Shown here piece by piece: positions 18,791 to 27,770 of a DNA stretch of 64,000 bases. Position numbers and translations under genes: made by a program. How positions within the stretch are numbered: position 1 is the stretch's first letter; each line of letters starts with the position of its first letter. Under the pieces are notes generated by a model. It made no database searches. It saw nothing but the letters and a program-made list of their open reading frames with translations, and was not told the origin of the DNA. Origin of the DNA: Shewanella sediminis HAW-EB3 (lineage in GTDB: Bacteria; Pseudomonadota; Gammaproteobacteria; Enterobacterales; Shewanellaceae); contig NC_009831.1 in assembly GCF_000018025.1 (NCBI RefSeq), positions 682,001 to 746,000 of the forward strand, in the 5' to 3' direction.

Positions 18791-19840
18791 ATGGGACTGT
18801 TTGAGCGTTATCTGAGTGTTTGGGTTGGACTAGCTATTGTCCTTGGGGTGATCTTAGGTAACCTGATGCCGGATGTTTTTGCCCTGGTTGCCGCGGTTGA
18901 ATACGCACACGTAAACTTAGTCATCGCCGTGCTTATCTGGGTGATGATCTACCCTATGATGGTGCAGATAGACTTTGCGGCCGTCAAAGATGTGCGAAAA
19001 AGCCCTAAAGGCTTGGTACTGACTCTGGTGGTTAACTGGTTAATTAAACCATTTACCATGGCACTGCTGGGTTGGCTGTTCTTCAAGGTGTTATTTGTCG
19101 AGTGGGTCGACCCACAGACGGCGACCGAATATATTGCGGGTATGATCCTACTCGGTGTCGCCCCCTGTACGGCTATGGTGTTTGTTTGGAGCCAGCTTAC
19201 TAAGGGCGATCCTAATTACACCTTAGTACAGGTATCTGTTAATGACCTTATCATGGTGGTTGCCTTTGCCCCTATCTGTGCCTTCCTGCTTGGGGTCAGC
19301 GATATTCAAGTGCCCTGGGAAACCCTGCTCTCGTCGGTATTTCTCTATGTGGTTCTGCCGTTAGTCGCCGGCGTATTGACTCGCAAAAAGCTGGAGTCCG
19401 ATGGCGACCCCGCGTCCCTCGCCCGATTTGTGAGTAACCTGAAGCCCTGGTCTATCGTGGGTCTGCTGGCGACGGTCGTCCTGCTGTTTGGATTTCAAGC
19501 CGAGACCATCCTTAATGAGCCACAGAACATCCTGTTGATTGCTATCCCTCTGCTCATTCAGACCTATGGCATATTCTTTATCGCCTACTATGCGGCCAAG
19601 AAACTAAAGCTATCCCATAAGGTAGCGGCCCCGGCCTGTATGATTGCGACCTCTAACTTTTTCGAGCTTGCGGTGGCGGTCGCCATCTCACTGTTTGGAC
19701 TACACTCAGGTGCAGCACTGGCAACTGTTGTCGGGGTGTTGGTGGAGGTGCCGGTGATGCTGTCACTGGTGGCATTTGTAAATCGAAACAGAAAGCAGTT
19801 TGAAGATGACAGGGACGAACATCAGGCTGCCTCAGAATAG
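18791..19840 (+). CDS. acr3: Arsenite efflux transporter Acr3
   Basis: 349-residue inner-membrane carrier of the ACR3/BASS superfamily that exports arsenite using the proton motive force. About ten transmembrane segments are visible. The conserved Cys of the family is present in the motif [13 protein letters not shown] (about residue 118-130), along with NDLIMV and the second characteristic segment [17 protein letters not shown] 18791 follows GAGAGAAAAG. It is the second gene of the arsenic operon, 106 bases after arsR across a REP element. Confidence 0.95.
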   Translation: MGLFERYLSVWVGLAIVLGVILGNLMPDVFALVAAVEYAHVNLVIAVLIWVMIYPMMVQIDFAAVKDVRKSPKGLVLTLVVNWLIKPFTMALLGWLFFKVLFVEWVDPQTATEYIAGMILLGVAPCTAMVFVWSQLTKGDPNYTLVQVSVNDLIMVVAFAPICAFLLGVSDIQVPWETLLSSVFLYVVLPLVAGVLTRKKLESDGDPASLARFVSNLKPWSIVGLLATVVLLFGFQAETILNEPQNILLIAIPLLIQTYGIFFIAYYAAKKLKLSHKVAAPACMIATSNFFELAVAVAISLFGLHSGAALATVVGVLVEVPVMLSLVAFVNRNRKQFEDDRDEHQAASE

Positions 19841-19894
19841 TAATTGGGTTTAGAAGATCACATCACACGTGAAGATAGAATTAAAGGATTTAAT

Positions 19895-20905
19895 ATGAGT
19901 ATCAAGATAGGTATCAATGGCTTTGGTCGTATGGGACGTTTAGCGCTTCGTGCCGCCTGGGACTGGGATGATGTTGAGTTTGTGCAGATTAACGACCCCG
20001 CGGGTGATGCGGCGACACTGGCACACCTGCTGACATTCGACTCGATCCATGGGCGCTGGCACCATGAGGCTACCGGTGAGGGGAGCGAAATCCGTATCGG
20101 TGATACACGCATCGCTACGACTCAAGATTCGAATATTGGCGATACCGATTGGTCTGGCTGCGATCTGGTTATCGAAGCCTCTGGTGTGATGAAAACCAAG
20201 GCACTGCTTCAAGCTTATATCGATCAAGGGGTGAAGCGTGTGGTCGTGACGGCTCCGGTCAAGGAGGAGGGAGTGCTGAATGTGGTGATGGGGGTAAACC
20301 ATCATCTCTATGACAAGTCGCTTCACCCCATAGTGACCGCCGCATCGTGCACCACTAACTGTCTGGCACCGGTTGTAAAAGTCATACATGAAACGATCGG
20401 TATCAAGCATGGTTCGATGACCACCATCCATGACATCACCAACACACAGACGATTCTCGATGCCCCCCATAAAGATCTGCGCCGCGCACGGGCTTGTGGC
20501 CTGAGCCTTATTCCAACCACCACTGGGTCGGCAACCGCCATTACTCATATCTTCCCCGAGCTGAAGGGTAAGCTTAACGGCCACGCGGTGCGTGTGCCAC
20601 TGGCGAACGCCTCGATTACCGATTGTGTCTTCGAGCTGGAACATGCCACGACAGAAGACGAAATAAATGCACTGCTTAAGAAGGCCGCCGAGGGGGAGTT
20701 GAAAGATATTATGGGTTATGAGGAGCGTCCACTGGTATCGGTGGATTATAAGACCGATCCCAGATCCTGCATTATCGATGCGCCATCGACCATGGTAGTT
20801 AACGGCACTCAGGTGAAGCTCTATGTCTGGTATGACAACGAGTGGGGATACGCGAACCGCACGGCGGAACTCGCACGTATGGTCGGGCTTTCAGATAAAG
20901 GTTGA
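19895..20905 (+). CDS. Glyceraldehyde-3-phosphate dehydrogenase of the ars operon
   Basis: 336-residue GAPDH with the NAD-binding motif [10 protein letters not shown] and the catalytic cysteine in [10 protein letters not shown] (about residue 155). In ars operons this enzyme uses arsenate in place of phosphate and makes 1-arseno-3-phosphoglycerate, which ArsJ exports. ATG 19895 is preferred over an upstream frame opening (19844) because AAAGGA lies at good spacing and the N-terminus then matches the family. It is located directly between acr3 and arsJ, the diagnostic context for arsenate-detoxifying GAPDH rather than the glycolytic enzyme. Confidence 0.94.
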   Translation: MSIKIGINGFGRMGRLALRAAWDWDDVEFVQINDPAGDAATLAHLLTFDSIHGRWHHEATGEGSEIRIGDTRIATTQDSNIGDTDWSGCDLVIEASGVMKTKALLQAYIDQGVKRVVVTAPVKEEGVLNVVMGVNHHLYDKSLHPIVTAASCTTNCLAPVVKVIHETIGIKHGSMTTIHDITNTQTILDAPHKDLRRARACGLSLIPTTTGSATAITHIFPELKGKLNGHAVRVPLANASITDCVFELEHATTEDEINALLKKAAEGELKDIMGYEERPLVSVDYKTDPRSCIIDAPSTMVVNGTQVKLYVWYDNEWGYANRTAELARMVGLSDKG

Positions 20906-20913
20906 ATGCGGAG

Positions 20914-20976
20914 CTAGGCTCTAGGCTCTAGGCTCTAGGCTCTAGGCTCTAGGCTCTAGGCTCTAGGTCCTAGGTC
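20914..20976 (+). repeat. 7-bp tandem array, (CTAGGCT)7 then (CTAGGTC)2
   Basis: Seven perfect CTAGGCT units (20914-20962) followed by two CTAGGTC units (20963-20976) fill the gap between GAPDH and arsJ. It has the same design as the array at 12391: identical units of one variant, then a block of a second variant differing in the last bases. Confidence 0.95.
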
Positions 20977-21015
20977 CTCGAACCTAGCCTCTATTATCTA
21001 AACACCAGGATATCT

Positions 21016-22257
21016 ATGTTAGCCAGTATTAAGGCATTGCCGGAGCAGGTCAGACAATACCTTATCGTGACCGGTAACTATTGGGTGTTTACCCTCACCG
21101 ATGGTGCGCTGCGTATGCTGGTGGTGCTGCACTTTCATCAGCTCGGCTACACGCCACTTGCGATCGCCATGTTGTTTATCTTCTATGAGATCTTCGGTGT
21201 GGTCACCAACTTAGTCGGTGGCTATCTGGGGGCGCGGCTCGGGCTTAACCGCACCATGAACTTAGGCCTTGGCTTGCAAGTGCTCGCCCTGGGTATGCTC
21301 CTGTTGCCCACCTCTATGCTGACCATAGCTTGGGTCATGGCCGCGCAAGGGCTTTCAGGCATAGCTAAAGACCTCAATAAGATGAGCGCCAAGAGTTCGA
21401 TCAAATTGCTGGTCACTTCTGAGCAATACGGCAAGGGAGAGCAGGAGAAGCTCTATAAATGGGTGGCACTCCTCACCGGCTCTAAGAATGCCCTCAAAGG
21501 GGCGGGCTTCTTCTTAGGTGGCGCACTGCTGTCTCTATTCGGTTTCACCGCAGCCATTGGGGTATTGGCCGGCATGTTAGTCATGGTCTGGCTCTTTAGC
21601 ATGGTGAAACTTAAGAAAGATCTGGGCAAAGCCAAGCGAAAGCCTAAGTTCAGTGAGATCTTCTCCAAGAGTCGCAGCATCAACATCTTATCTGCCGCAA
21701 GACTGTTTCTGTTTGCGGCCAGAGACGTCTGGTTTGTGGTGGCCTTGCCGGTATATTTGGCGAGTCAATTTGGTTGGGATCACTATTACGTGGGCGGCTT
21801 CCTGGCGCTCTGGGTGATCGGCTATGGTTGTGTGCAGAGCATTGCCCCGAGTCTGACCGGTAAGCGACGGGGAAAGATCCCCGATGGTTGCTCGGCGTTG
21901 GTCTGGGTCATGCTGCTCACCTTCATTCCTGGGTTAATCGCCCTGGCATTGAGTCATGACATCGCGCCTCAGATAAGCTTGCTGCTGGGTTTGATCCTAT
22001 TCGGCGGTGTGTTTGCGATTAACTCATCCCTGCACAGTTACCTTATCGTCAGCTATGCCAGTGACGATGGCGTGTCGCTCGATGTAGGTTTCTACTACAT
22101 GGCCAACGCCATGGGTCGTTTGATAGGCACCATACTTTCCGGTTGGGTCTATCAAGTCGCCGGGCTCGAGGCCTGTTTGTGGATCTCATCGGCCTTCCTG
22201 GTCATGACTGTGGTGATTAGTGTTTATTTACCCCAAAGGGTGGCGGCCTTGGAATGA
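21016..22257 (+). CDS. arsJ: ArsJ, MFS exporter of 1-arseno-3-phosphoglycerate
   Basis: 413-residue major facilitator with about 12 transmembrane helices. The start MLASIKALPEQVRQYLIVTG and the loop GLSGIAKDLNKMSAKSSIK are typical of ArsJ. The established two-step arsenate resistance is GAPDH plus ArsJ: the enzyme makes an unstable arseno-sugar phosphate and ArsJ expels it. Last gene of the operon, 110 bases after GAPDH across the 7-bp array. The second half has typical MFS helices. Confidence 0.95.
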   Translation: MLASIKALPEQVRQYLIVTGNYWVFTLTDGALRMLVVLHFHQLGYTPLAIAMLFIFYEIFGVVTNLVGGYLGARLGLNRTMNLGLGLQVLALGMLLLPTSMLTIAWVMAAQGLSGIAKDLNKMSAKSSIKLLVTSEQYGKGEQEKLYKWVALLTGSKNALKGAGFFLGGALLSLFGFTAAIGVLAGMLVMVWLFSMVKLKKDLGKAKRKPKFSEIFSKSRSINILSAARLFLFAARDVWFVVALPVYLASQFGWDHYYVGGFLALWVIGYGCVQSIAPSLTGKRRGKIPDGCSALVWVMLLTFIPGLIALALSHDIAPQISLLLGLILFGGVFAINSSLHSYLIVSYASDDGVSLDVGFYYMANAMGRLIGTILSGWVYQVAGLEACLWISSAFLVMTVVISVYLPQRVAALE

Positions 22258-22540
22258 AGGCCTGACACATTTTCTATGTGGGGTGTAGGTATTGGGAAGT
22301 GTGTTTGAAACTTGTATTTTCATAGTTATCTATCGCCTCCCCGGCGTGGGATGTGCAGATACTTCTTTGAGGCGCCGTGAACACTTCCATGTGGGCTCTG
22401 CCAAAACATCCCTGTTTTGGAAGCTCAAAGCCGCATCTACACTTGTTGATTTTAAAGAAGGTTATCTCTGCGATTATCTAAGTTCGCACTTTTTCCCCTA
22501 GTGGAGTTGTCATTGCTTCATTGAAAGTATACTGATAGGT
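22258..22540. other. Gene-free stretch with a dispersed-repeat-like element
   Basis: No convincing gene. The 70-codon frame at 22292-22501 runs through repeat-like sequence. The segment around 22370-22440 (GCCGTGAACACTTCCATGTG, then a CCAAAACA-TCCC-TGTTTTGG perfect hairpin at 22401-22420) has the look of a dispersed Shewanella intergenic repeat. Confidence 0.5.
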
Positions 22541-22604
22541 TACTAAAATCATTGTGAATAAGTTTTGCTCTGCGACGGGAACGACAGTCTGTGGAGTATT
22601 TGTC
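22541..22604 (+). repeat. Duplicated 64-bp upstream segment, copy A
   Basis: Starts TACTAAAATCATTGTGAATA and ends CAGTCTGTGGAGTATTTGTC. Copy B at 27645-27708 has the same length, with few differences in its two end blocks of 24 and 20 bases and more in the middle. Copy A precedes the 127-residue membrane gene; copy B directly precedes the intact GNAT gene. It probably contains a promoter that was duplicated together with the GNAT gene. Confidence 0.8.
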
Positions 22605-22636
22605 TTAATTCATGTTTAATAAGCGGTTAGCTAGCT

Positions 22637-23020
22637 ATGAAAGTATCACGTTCAGAATATAAAGTTATTTCCGTGAGTCGCTATTTAATTGCTATTTCAT
22701 CTATATTTATTGTTGTTTCTATTTCCTTTTTTTTGTTGCCTTTCGAGCAAGTGTGGCCAGTGATAACTTCACTTTCATGGGTCACAATAGTTACATTCAG
22801 TTTTACTTCGATCTTGAGTGCCATAAAGTCAATTAATGTGTCTCAATATCCAGCACCAGATACATATGTGTTGAGTAATTGGAGCGTATATAAGGGAACA
22901 AAGGCAATTACTTATGGCAAGTTTCTATTGGTACTGTCTATTGCTATTTTTGTACTTAGTTGTGCCGCAGTTATTTATCAATTGAGAGTATACGATTGGT
23001 TTGCGCTCGTTCCTCGCTAA
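22637..23020 (+). CDS. Hypothetical four-helix membrane protein
   Basis: 127 residues, not recognised. Three to four hydrophobic segments (about 15-34, 42-62, 95-115) with short polar loops. The ATG lacks a clear ribosome site (TAGCTAGC precedes it), so the start is uncertain. Base composition is AT-richer than the flanking ars operon. It lies between a duplicated promoter segment and a truncated GNAT gene; in the second copy of that arrangement (27.6 kb) this gene is absent, so it was inserted here or lost there. Confidence 0.6.
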   Translation: MKVSRSEYKVISVSRYLIAISSIFIVVSISFFLLPFEQVWPVITSLSWVTIVTFSFTSILSAIKSINVSQYPAPDTYVLSNWSVYKGTKAITYGKFLLVLSIAIFVLSCAAVIYQLRVYDWFALVPR

Positions 23021-23087
23021 TTAGAAATAAACATTATTGTACCGCCTAGGTGGGCGATATGAGTAATACCGAGCAAAAGGTGGTTTG

Positions 23088-23303
23088 ATGATATTAATCA
23101 GAAAGGCGATTGAGGGTGATGCTCAAGCTGTTTATGACCTTAGAAGCCGGGCTATCCTTGAGGAGTGCTCAGGGTTCTATAGTGCAGAGCCACTCTCACT
23201 TTGGACGAAAGGTGGTGTATCAGAGAGCTTGATTAGCGATATTGTAAATTCATTTTATGTTTCCGAGTCCGATGCTCAAGTCACAGGGAATTCGTCTCGC
23301 TAA
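23088..23303 (+). pseudogene. Truncated GNAT acetyltransferase (N-terminal fragment)
   Basis: 71 residues, about 85% identical over residues 1-62 to the N-terminus of the intact GNAT protein at 27771-28268 (RKAxEGDAQAxYDLRSRAIL, ECxGFYSAExLSLWTKGGVSES). Similarity stops after the QV residues near 23285, and the frame ends a few codons later. The acetyl-CoA-binding core (GxGxA/G region) is missing, so it cannot be an active acetyltransferase. ATG 23088 and its AGGTGGTTTG leader match copy B exactly in position. Confidence 0.85.
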
Positions 23304-23320
23304 GTTTTTTGAACCTTAAG

Positions 23321-24250
23321 CTATGATTGAGATTTAGCATTGGACAAAACGTTTTGCACCACAGAACGTAGCCAGGAGTTTTTATCATTGTTGGTTAGCT
23401 TGCTTTTCCACAGCAAGGAAATTTCAAAATCGGCTATGTCTACGGGGGGAGTCAGCGCCGTGAGCTGGTCATCGAAGCCCTGTGCTTTTGCCATCAATTC
23501 CGGCACTATTGCGATTAATTTTCTTTTTTTCAGTAGGCTTCGAATCGTCAGAAAGTTGCGTGACGCGACAGACACTTTTCTTGTTAGCCCTAAATCCGCC
23601 AGCCTCTTATCCACTTGCGTCACTAAGGTTCCATCTGGGCTGACTAATGCTTGTTCAACGGCGGCAAATTCTGCAACTGTGAGAGTTTGGTTATTGGAAA
23701 ACAGTTGACTGTCACATAAGCAAACATGCTTTTCGGTATACAAAAATTTACTGTCAAAGTCTGAATGCGGCTGAGGCATACTTCCAATCACCACATCTAA
23801 TTTATCTTGATCTGCAATATTGACATAGTTATGCCGGTTGACATTGATAAAGCTCACTTGAGATTTTGGCGCGCTTGCCTGTATGGCGTCATATAGTGAA
23901 GGCGCAAAAATAAACTCGGCATAATCGGTTAAACCAATACGGCATTCTCCCGAGTAGCTTAGCGGTGTAAATTGCTCTTTGGCCAATAATCGATGTGATA
24001 TGTCATCTAACAACTGCCCCACTATCGGGGCAATATGGTGGGCGTACTCACTGGGCTCCATGTGATGTCCCTTACGCTCGAATAGTTGGTCATCAAATAA
24101 TATGCGTAAACGGGCGAGACTATGGCTCATTGCGGATTGACTGACATGACTCTTATCTGCGGCGATGCTCACACTGCGATAACGGTACAGATAGGAAAAG
24201 GTGACTAGTAAATTCAGATCGGTACTCTTCCAGTTTATCTCGTTCGTCAT
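23321..24250 (-). CDS. LysR family transcriptional regulator
   Basis: 309-residue LysR-type regulator. The N-terminal winged helix (about residues 8-66) contains SVSIAADKSHVSQSAMSHSLARLR, here written as two parts around SHVSQ, and is followed by a periplasmic-binding-protein-like effector domain. It is divergent from chrA with an 105-base gap, so it most likely controls the ChrA-type transporter. The effector is unknown. Its 3' end faces the truncated GNAT gene. Confidence 0.92.
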   Translation of the reverse strand: MTNEINWKSTDLNLLVTFSYLYRYRSVSIAADKSHVSQSAMSHSLARLRILFDDQLFERKGHHMEPSEYAHHIAPIVGQLLDDISHRLLAKEQFTPLSYSGECRIGLTDYAEFIFAPSLYDAIQASAPKSQVSFINVNRHNYVNIADQDKLDVVIGSMPQPHSDFDSKFLYTEKHVCLCDSQLFSNNQTLTVAEFAAVEQALVSPDGTLVTQVDKRLADLGLTRKVSVASRNFLTIRSLLKKRKLIAIVPELMAKAQGFDDQLTALTPPVDIADFEISLLWKSKLTNNDKNSWLRSVVQNVLSNAKSQS

Positions 24251-24355
24251 TATGCAATCCCATTTAATTCATAGATATGATTAAAACTATTAATTTGAAT
24301 CATTTTAGTGGGTTTTATACATTAAGCATAAGATTTTTTGCAGAGTAAACAGATT

Positions 24356-25492
24356 ATGTTGTCAATTTTTAAGGCCTTTTTCGCGTTAGGCTGGATCAGC
24401 TTTGGCGGACCTGCGGCTCACATTGGTTACTTTAGAATTACTTTTGTCGAGAAGCTGAAATGGTTAGACGATAAAGAGTACGGCCAAATCGTCGCACTGA
24501 GTCAGTTTTTGCCTGGCCCAGGTTCGAGCCAAGTCGGTTTTGCCTTGGGCTATAAGCGTGGAGGCCTCGGCGGTGCATGTTTGGCTTTCATTGGTTTTAC
24601 CTTGCCTTCTGTGTTGATTATGCTGGTCTTGGCTGTCCTTAGTAGTCAGCTCACCACTACGCCAATGTTTCAAAGTATTGTCCACGGCCTTAAGCTACTC
24701 GCCGTGATTGTGGTAGCTGATGCCACTATAGGAATGTACAAAAACTTTTGTCGGCAAAAACTGACTATTGGTCTTTGTATAGCCACAGCTGTCTCCTTAC
24801 TGGTATTTCCCGGCATCGCGACCCAAATGCTGGTGCTGGCTATTGCCGCTATCATTGGTGCCAAGATGTTAGCTAACCAACAAGCTAATATAGACCAGTC
24901 ATTCAGGCCCTCTGTTGCGCCTTTAGTTCTGTTTGTTTTGCTATTGATTGGCTTACCCTTTGTCGCTCAACAGTTACCTATGCTTGCCCTATTTAGTGAC
25001 TTTTACCAAGCCGGGAGTTTGGTATTCGGTGGCGGACATGTTGTGCTGCCATTACTGCAAAATATTGTTGGTGACCAAATAAGCCAAGACACTTTCTTAA
25101 CTGGCTATGCTGTAGCGCAAGCTGTGCCGGGACCAATGTTTACTTTTGCAACCTTTATTGGCTACGAACTATTGCCCGATGCGCCACTGTTCGGGTCACT
25201 GATCGCGACGCTGGGCGTGTTCTTACCTGGTTTTTTACTATTACTTGGCGTGCTAAGAAATTGGCAACAATTGGCGAGTAATAAATTGGTTTCAGGTGCG
25301 ATTAACGGCGTAAATGCGGCTGTTGTTGGCTTGCTGGTTGCCGCACTTTATCAACCGGTATTTAGCAGTGCGGTGGTTGATGGCCTGGATTTCGCATTGA
25401 TTTTGGTTGGTTTTTTCTTACTCAAGCAACTAAAGCTCCCGATCGTCGCCATGGTGGTGTTTTACATTATCACTGGAGTGATATTGCTTTAA
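24356..25492 (+). CDS. chrA: Chromate/sulfate-type transporter ChrA (CHR family)
   Basis: 378-residue long-chain CHR-family inner-membrane protein with the two homologous halves. The first half carries FGGPAAHIGYFR and SQFLPGPGSSQ, the second FGGGHVVLPLLQ and AQAVPGPMFTF. These are the signature GGP/PGP motifs of chromate exporters. Start is ATG 24356; an in-frame TTG at 24338 is possible but less likely. It is divergent from the LysR gene. Chromate efflux is known for this family, but several members have other or unknown substrates. Confidence 0.9.
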   Translation: MLSIFKAFFALGWISFGGPAAHIGYFRITFVEKLKWLDDKEYGQIVALSQFLPGPGSSQVGFALGYKRGGLGGACLAFIGFTLPSVLIMLVLAVLSSQLTTTPMFQSIVHGLKLLAVIVVADATIGMYKNFCRQKLTIGLCIATAVSLLVFPGIATQMLVLAIAAIIGAKMLANQQANIDQSFRPSVAPLVLFVLLLIGLPFVAQQLPMLALFSDFYQAGSLVFGGGHVVLPLLQNIVGDQISQDTFLTGYAVAQAVPGPMFTFATFIGYELLPDAPLFGSLIATLGVFLPGFLLLLGVLRNWQQLASNKLVSGAINGVNAAVVGLLVAALYQPVFSSAVVDGLDFALILVGFFLLKQLKLPIVAMVVFYIITGVILL

Positions 25493-25501
25493 TTGATTTA
25501 A

Positions 25502-25663
25502 CATATAAATCAGGCGGTATATGCACATGAGCTTGAATTGTGGTTTCAGTCTGTTGCATAACAGGCTATTGCACACGCTCTTGATCCAGAAAGTACAGCC
25601 TTACTGAATCAAGACATCTCTACTTGGCTTAATTCGAATGTATTAAGCACATTCAGCCGCTAA
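25502..25663 (+). pseudogene. Remnant of a protein gene with one internal stop
   Basis: In the frame through 25526 the sequence reads as protein-like text on both sides of a single TAA (25559): before it NQAVYAHELELWFQSVA, after it QAIAHALDPESTALLNQDI. A one-base change (CAA to TAA) would explain the stop. No start or full-length homologue is present. The frame runs past the end of the GGDEF gene on the other strand. The parent family is not recognised. Confidence 0.4.
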
Positions 25664-27520
25664 GTAAACCTTATTCTTACCTGAGAATTTAGCTCGATAC
25701 AACGCATCATCCGCTTGTTTCATCAGCCCTATTAAGGTTGTTGTATGTTCATTTAATGCTGCGACACCTAAACTAATGGTTAACTCAACAGTTACATCAT
25801 CAAATTGAAAAAATTGTTCCTCGATGTTATGTCTAAGTCGGTCAGCAATATCATAAGCCTCAGTTTGTGAGGTGTTTTCAAGCACAATTAAAAACTCTTC
25901 ACCGCCGATCCTGCCCACTAAATCATGCTTCTTAAGCCATCTCCTGGTTCGTTTTGAGACGGATTTTATCGCTAAATCACCGATATGATGCCCATAACGA
26001 TCATTAATCGATTTAAAGTCATCAATATCAAACATAATCACTGATGCTGGTTGTTGCTTCTTAATTGTTTTTTCAATGATTTTTTGGCCTTTTTTGAAGG
26101 TATGTCCCCTGTTAGCAAGCCCCGTTAAAAAGTCGGTTTGCGCACGCACTTTAAGCGTTCTACGTGAGATTAATAAAAATAAAACAATGCAAAATAGCAC
26201 GGTGACGATAATAAAAAACAAACTTAGTTTAAGCTCATTAATCCGCTCTTTATCTTTTACAGAAGCCAAACTCAACTCATTAATGGCTAAACGATTACCC
26301 AGCAATTCATTTTCAAACTCAGCCAATGCAGAATTATGATCGAGCGATAAACTGATCACCTCATTATCAATCACACTTTGATTAATCTCTCTCTCTATAT
26401 CTATCACTTGAAATAGCTTATTCAGTGCATTAACTGGGTCATGCTCATCAAGTGCAATGATGGCATCAGCTTGGAGCAACATCGCTTTTTGGTTTGCAGC
26501 AAAGCTATCGTCTTGTTTAAAGGTTCGTGCCATATCAGCGGCTTTTTCAGCCTCACCGCTTCGCATATAAGCTAGGCCTAAATAGAGGTAGTTACTGCTA
26601 ATAAAATACTTTTCTTGAGTTGTATGATTAAGTGAAACAGCCTTTTCTAAATGTAAAACAGCCTTATCATAATCATACGTTCGCAATGCTACACGTCCAG
26701 CATTTAAGTGAGAAAAAAACAACATATCATTATCGCCTGTAGACATGGCTGCCAAAGAAAACTGTGCTTCAACACTTTGACTTGCTTTATCCCAATGCCC
26801 TAGACTAATGGCTTCACTCAACATGTTGTATTGCATATTAAACATGTCTTCAATGTCATTAATGCTTTGCCATGTTTGATAAGCTTTTTCAAAACTGTCA
26901 TAACCACGTCGATGTAGTCCTACTTGGCGATACAAGCTGCCTGTTGCGTTATAAATCAGCGCTTTACGATTTACATTAAGGTTGTTTTTATCGACGATAG
27001 CCATCGCTTCATCGAGCAAGGCAATCCCTTTATGTATCGACTTGGGTTCGTTAAAGCAAAAAGCATTTTGAGTTAAGGTCTTAGCAAGTAATTCGGAATT
27101 ATGGTGTAGGCGAGCATAAACAAGGGCTTGTTTTCTATCGACGCAATATGCCGCGGGGTCGTTGGATTGCAAATATAACGCAAATGAACGCTCTAAATGA
27201 CTATCGATAAGCACATCAGTAATCGGCAGGTATTTAACTAATTCAATGCCTTTGTCATAACTGGCGATTGATTGATCGAGTTGACGGGTTTTCTCATAAA
27301 GCTGACCATAGAGATAGTATACTTTCGCTTGTTGCTCAGCTTCAAGTTTGCTGTTTTTTAGATCAAATTTATTCAACAACTCGATACCGTCAGCCGGGCT
27401 AACCGCTTTGGCTGCACGTTCTAATTCAGTTAACGCATCACTAGCAAATCCATTTGTACTAAAAACGAAAAGTACGCAGCCCAACCAAGTCAGCCACTTT
27501 TTCATCAGTAAAAAAAACAT
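25643..27520 (-). CDS. TPR-containing diguanylate cyclase
   Basis: 625-residue membrane protein. A signal-like N-terminus (about 6-27) is followed by a periplasmic TPR-rich domain (about 40-390), one transmembrane helix (about 435-455, LFFIIVTVLFCIVLFLLIS) and a C-terminal GGDEF domain (about 470-620). The active-site motif is intact as GGEEF, with the metal-binding DIDDFKSINDRYGH upstream. The product-inhibition site has KKHD where RxxD is usual, so feedback control by c-di-GMP may be weakened. The start at 27520 is supported by GGAGG at 6 bases; an in-frame ATG at 27505 has no such site. The signal sensed through TPRs is unknown. Confidence 0.92.
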   Translation of the reverse strand: MFFLLMKKWLTWLGCVLFVFSTNGFASDALTELERAAKAVSPADGIELLNKFDLKNSKLEAEQQAKVYYLYGQLYEKTRQLDQSIASYDKGIELVKYLPITDVLIDSHLERSFALYLQSNDPAAYCVDRKQALVYARLHHNSELLAKTLTQNAFCFNEPKSIHKGIALLDEAMAIVDKNNLNVNRKALIYNATGSLYRQVGLHRRGYDSFEKAYQTWQSINDIEDMFNMQYNMLSEAISLGHWDKASQSVEAQFSLAAMSTGDNDMLFFSHLNAGRVALRTYDYDKAVLHLEKAVSLNHTTQEKYFISSNYLYLGLAYMRSGEAEKAADMARTFKQDDSFAANQKAMLLQADAIIALDEHDPVNALNKLFQVIDIEREINQSVIDNEVISLSLDHNSALAEFENELLGNRLAINELSLASVKDKERINELKLSLFFIIVTVLFCIVLFLLISRRTLKVRAQTDFLTGLANRGHTFKKGQKIIEKTIKKQQPASVIMFDIDDFKSINDRYGHHIGDLAIKSVSKRTRRWLKKHDLVGRIGGEEFLIVLENTSQTEAYDIADRLRHNIEEQFFQFDDVTVELTISLGVAALNEHTTTLIGLMKQADDALYRAKFSGKNKVYLAAECA

Positions 27521-27644
27521 GTTTAGCCTCCAGCTAATACTCCTTTTGGAGTATATCGATTCTAGATCGGCATGGTAATTATTTAAAGCTAAAATGTTGA
27601 TTTAAAGTTACTTTGGTTGGATGCGTGAGGGCAGAGTAAACTTT

Positions 27645-27708
27645 TACTAAAATTATCGCGAATAAGTTGTGAGTTGTTATTAGGTAGGCAGTCTGCGGAG
27701 TATTTATC
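27645..27708 (+). repeat. Duplicated 64-bp upstream segment, copy B
   Basis: Same-length match to 22541-22604, ending 62 bases before the intact GNAT start. The paired copies share the GAATAAGTT and GAGTATTT blocks. Likely a promoter or 5' leader for the GNAT gene. Confidence 0.8.
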
Positions 27709-27770
27709 GGAATGTACGCTAATGAGCTTTTATGGGGAACTTTTATAAGGAACATGGAGCAGGTGATTTG

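Noticed and set aside
22292..22501. 70-codon frame on the plus strand
   Set aside because: It crosses repeat-like sequence with a perfect hairpin, lacks a ribosome site and has no recognisable domain.
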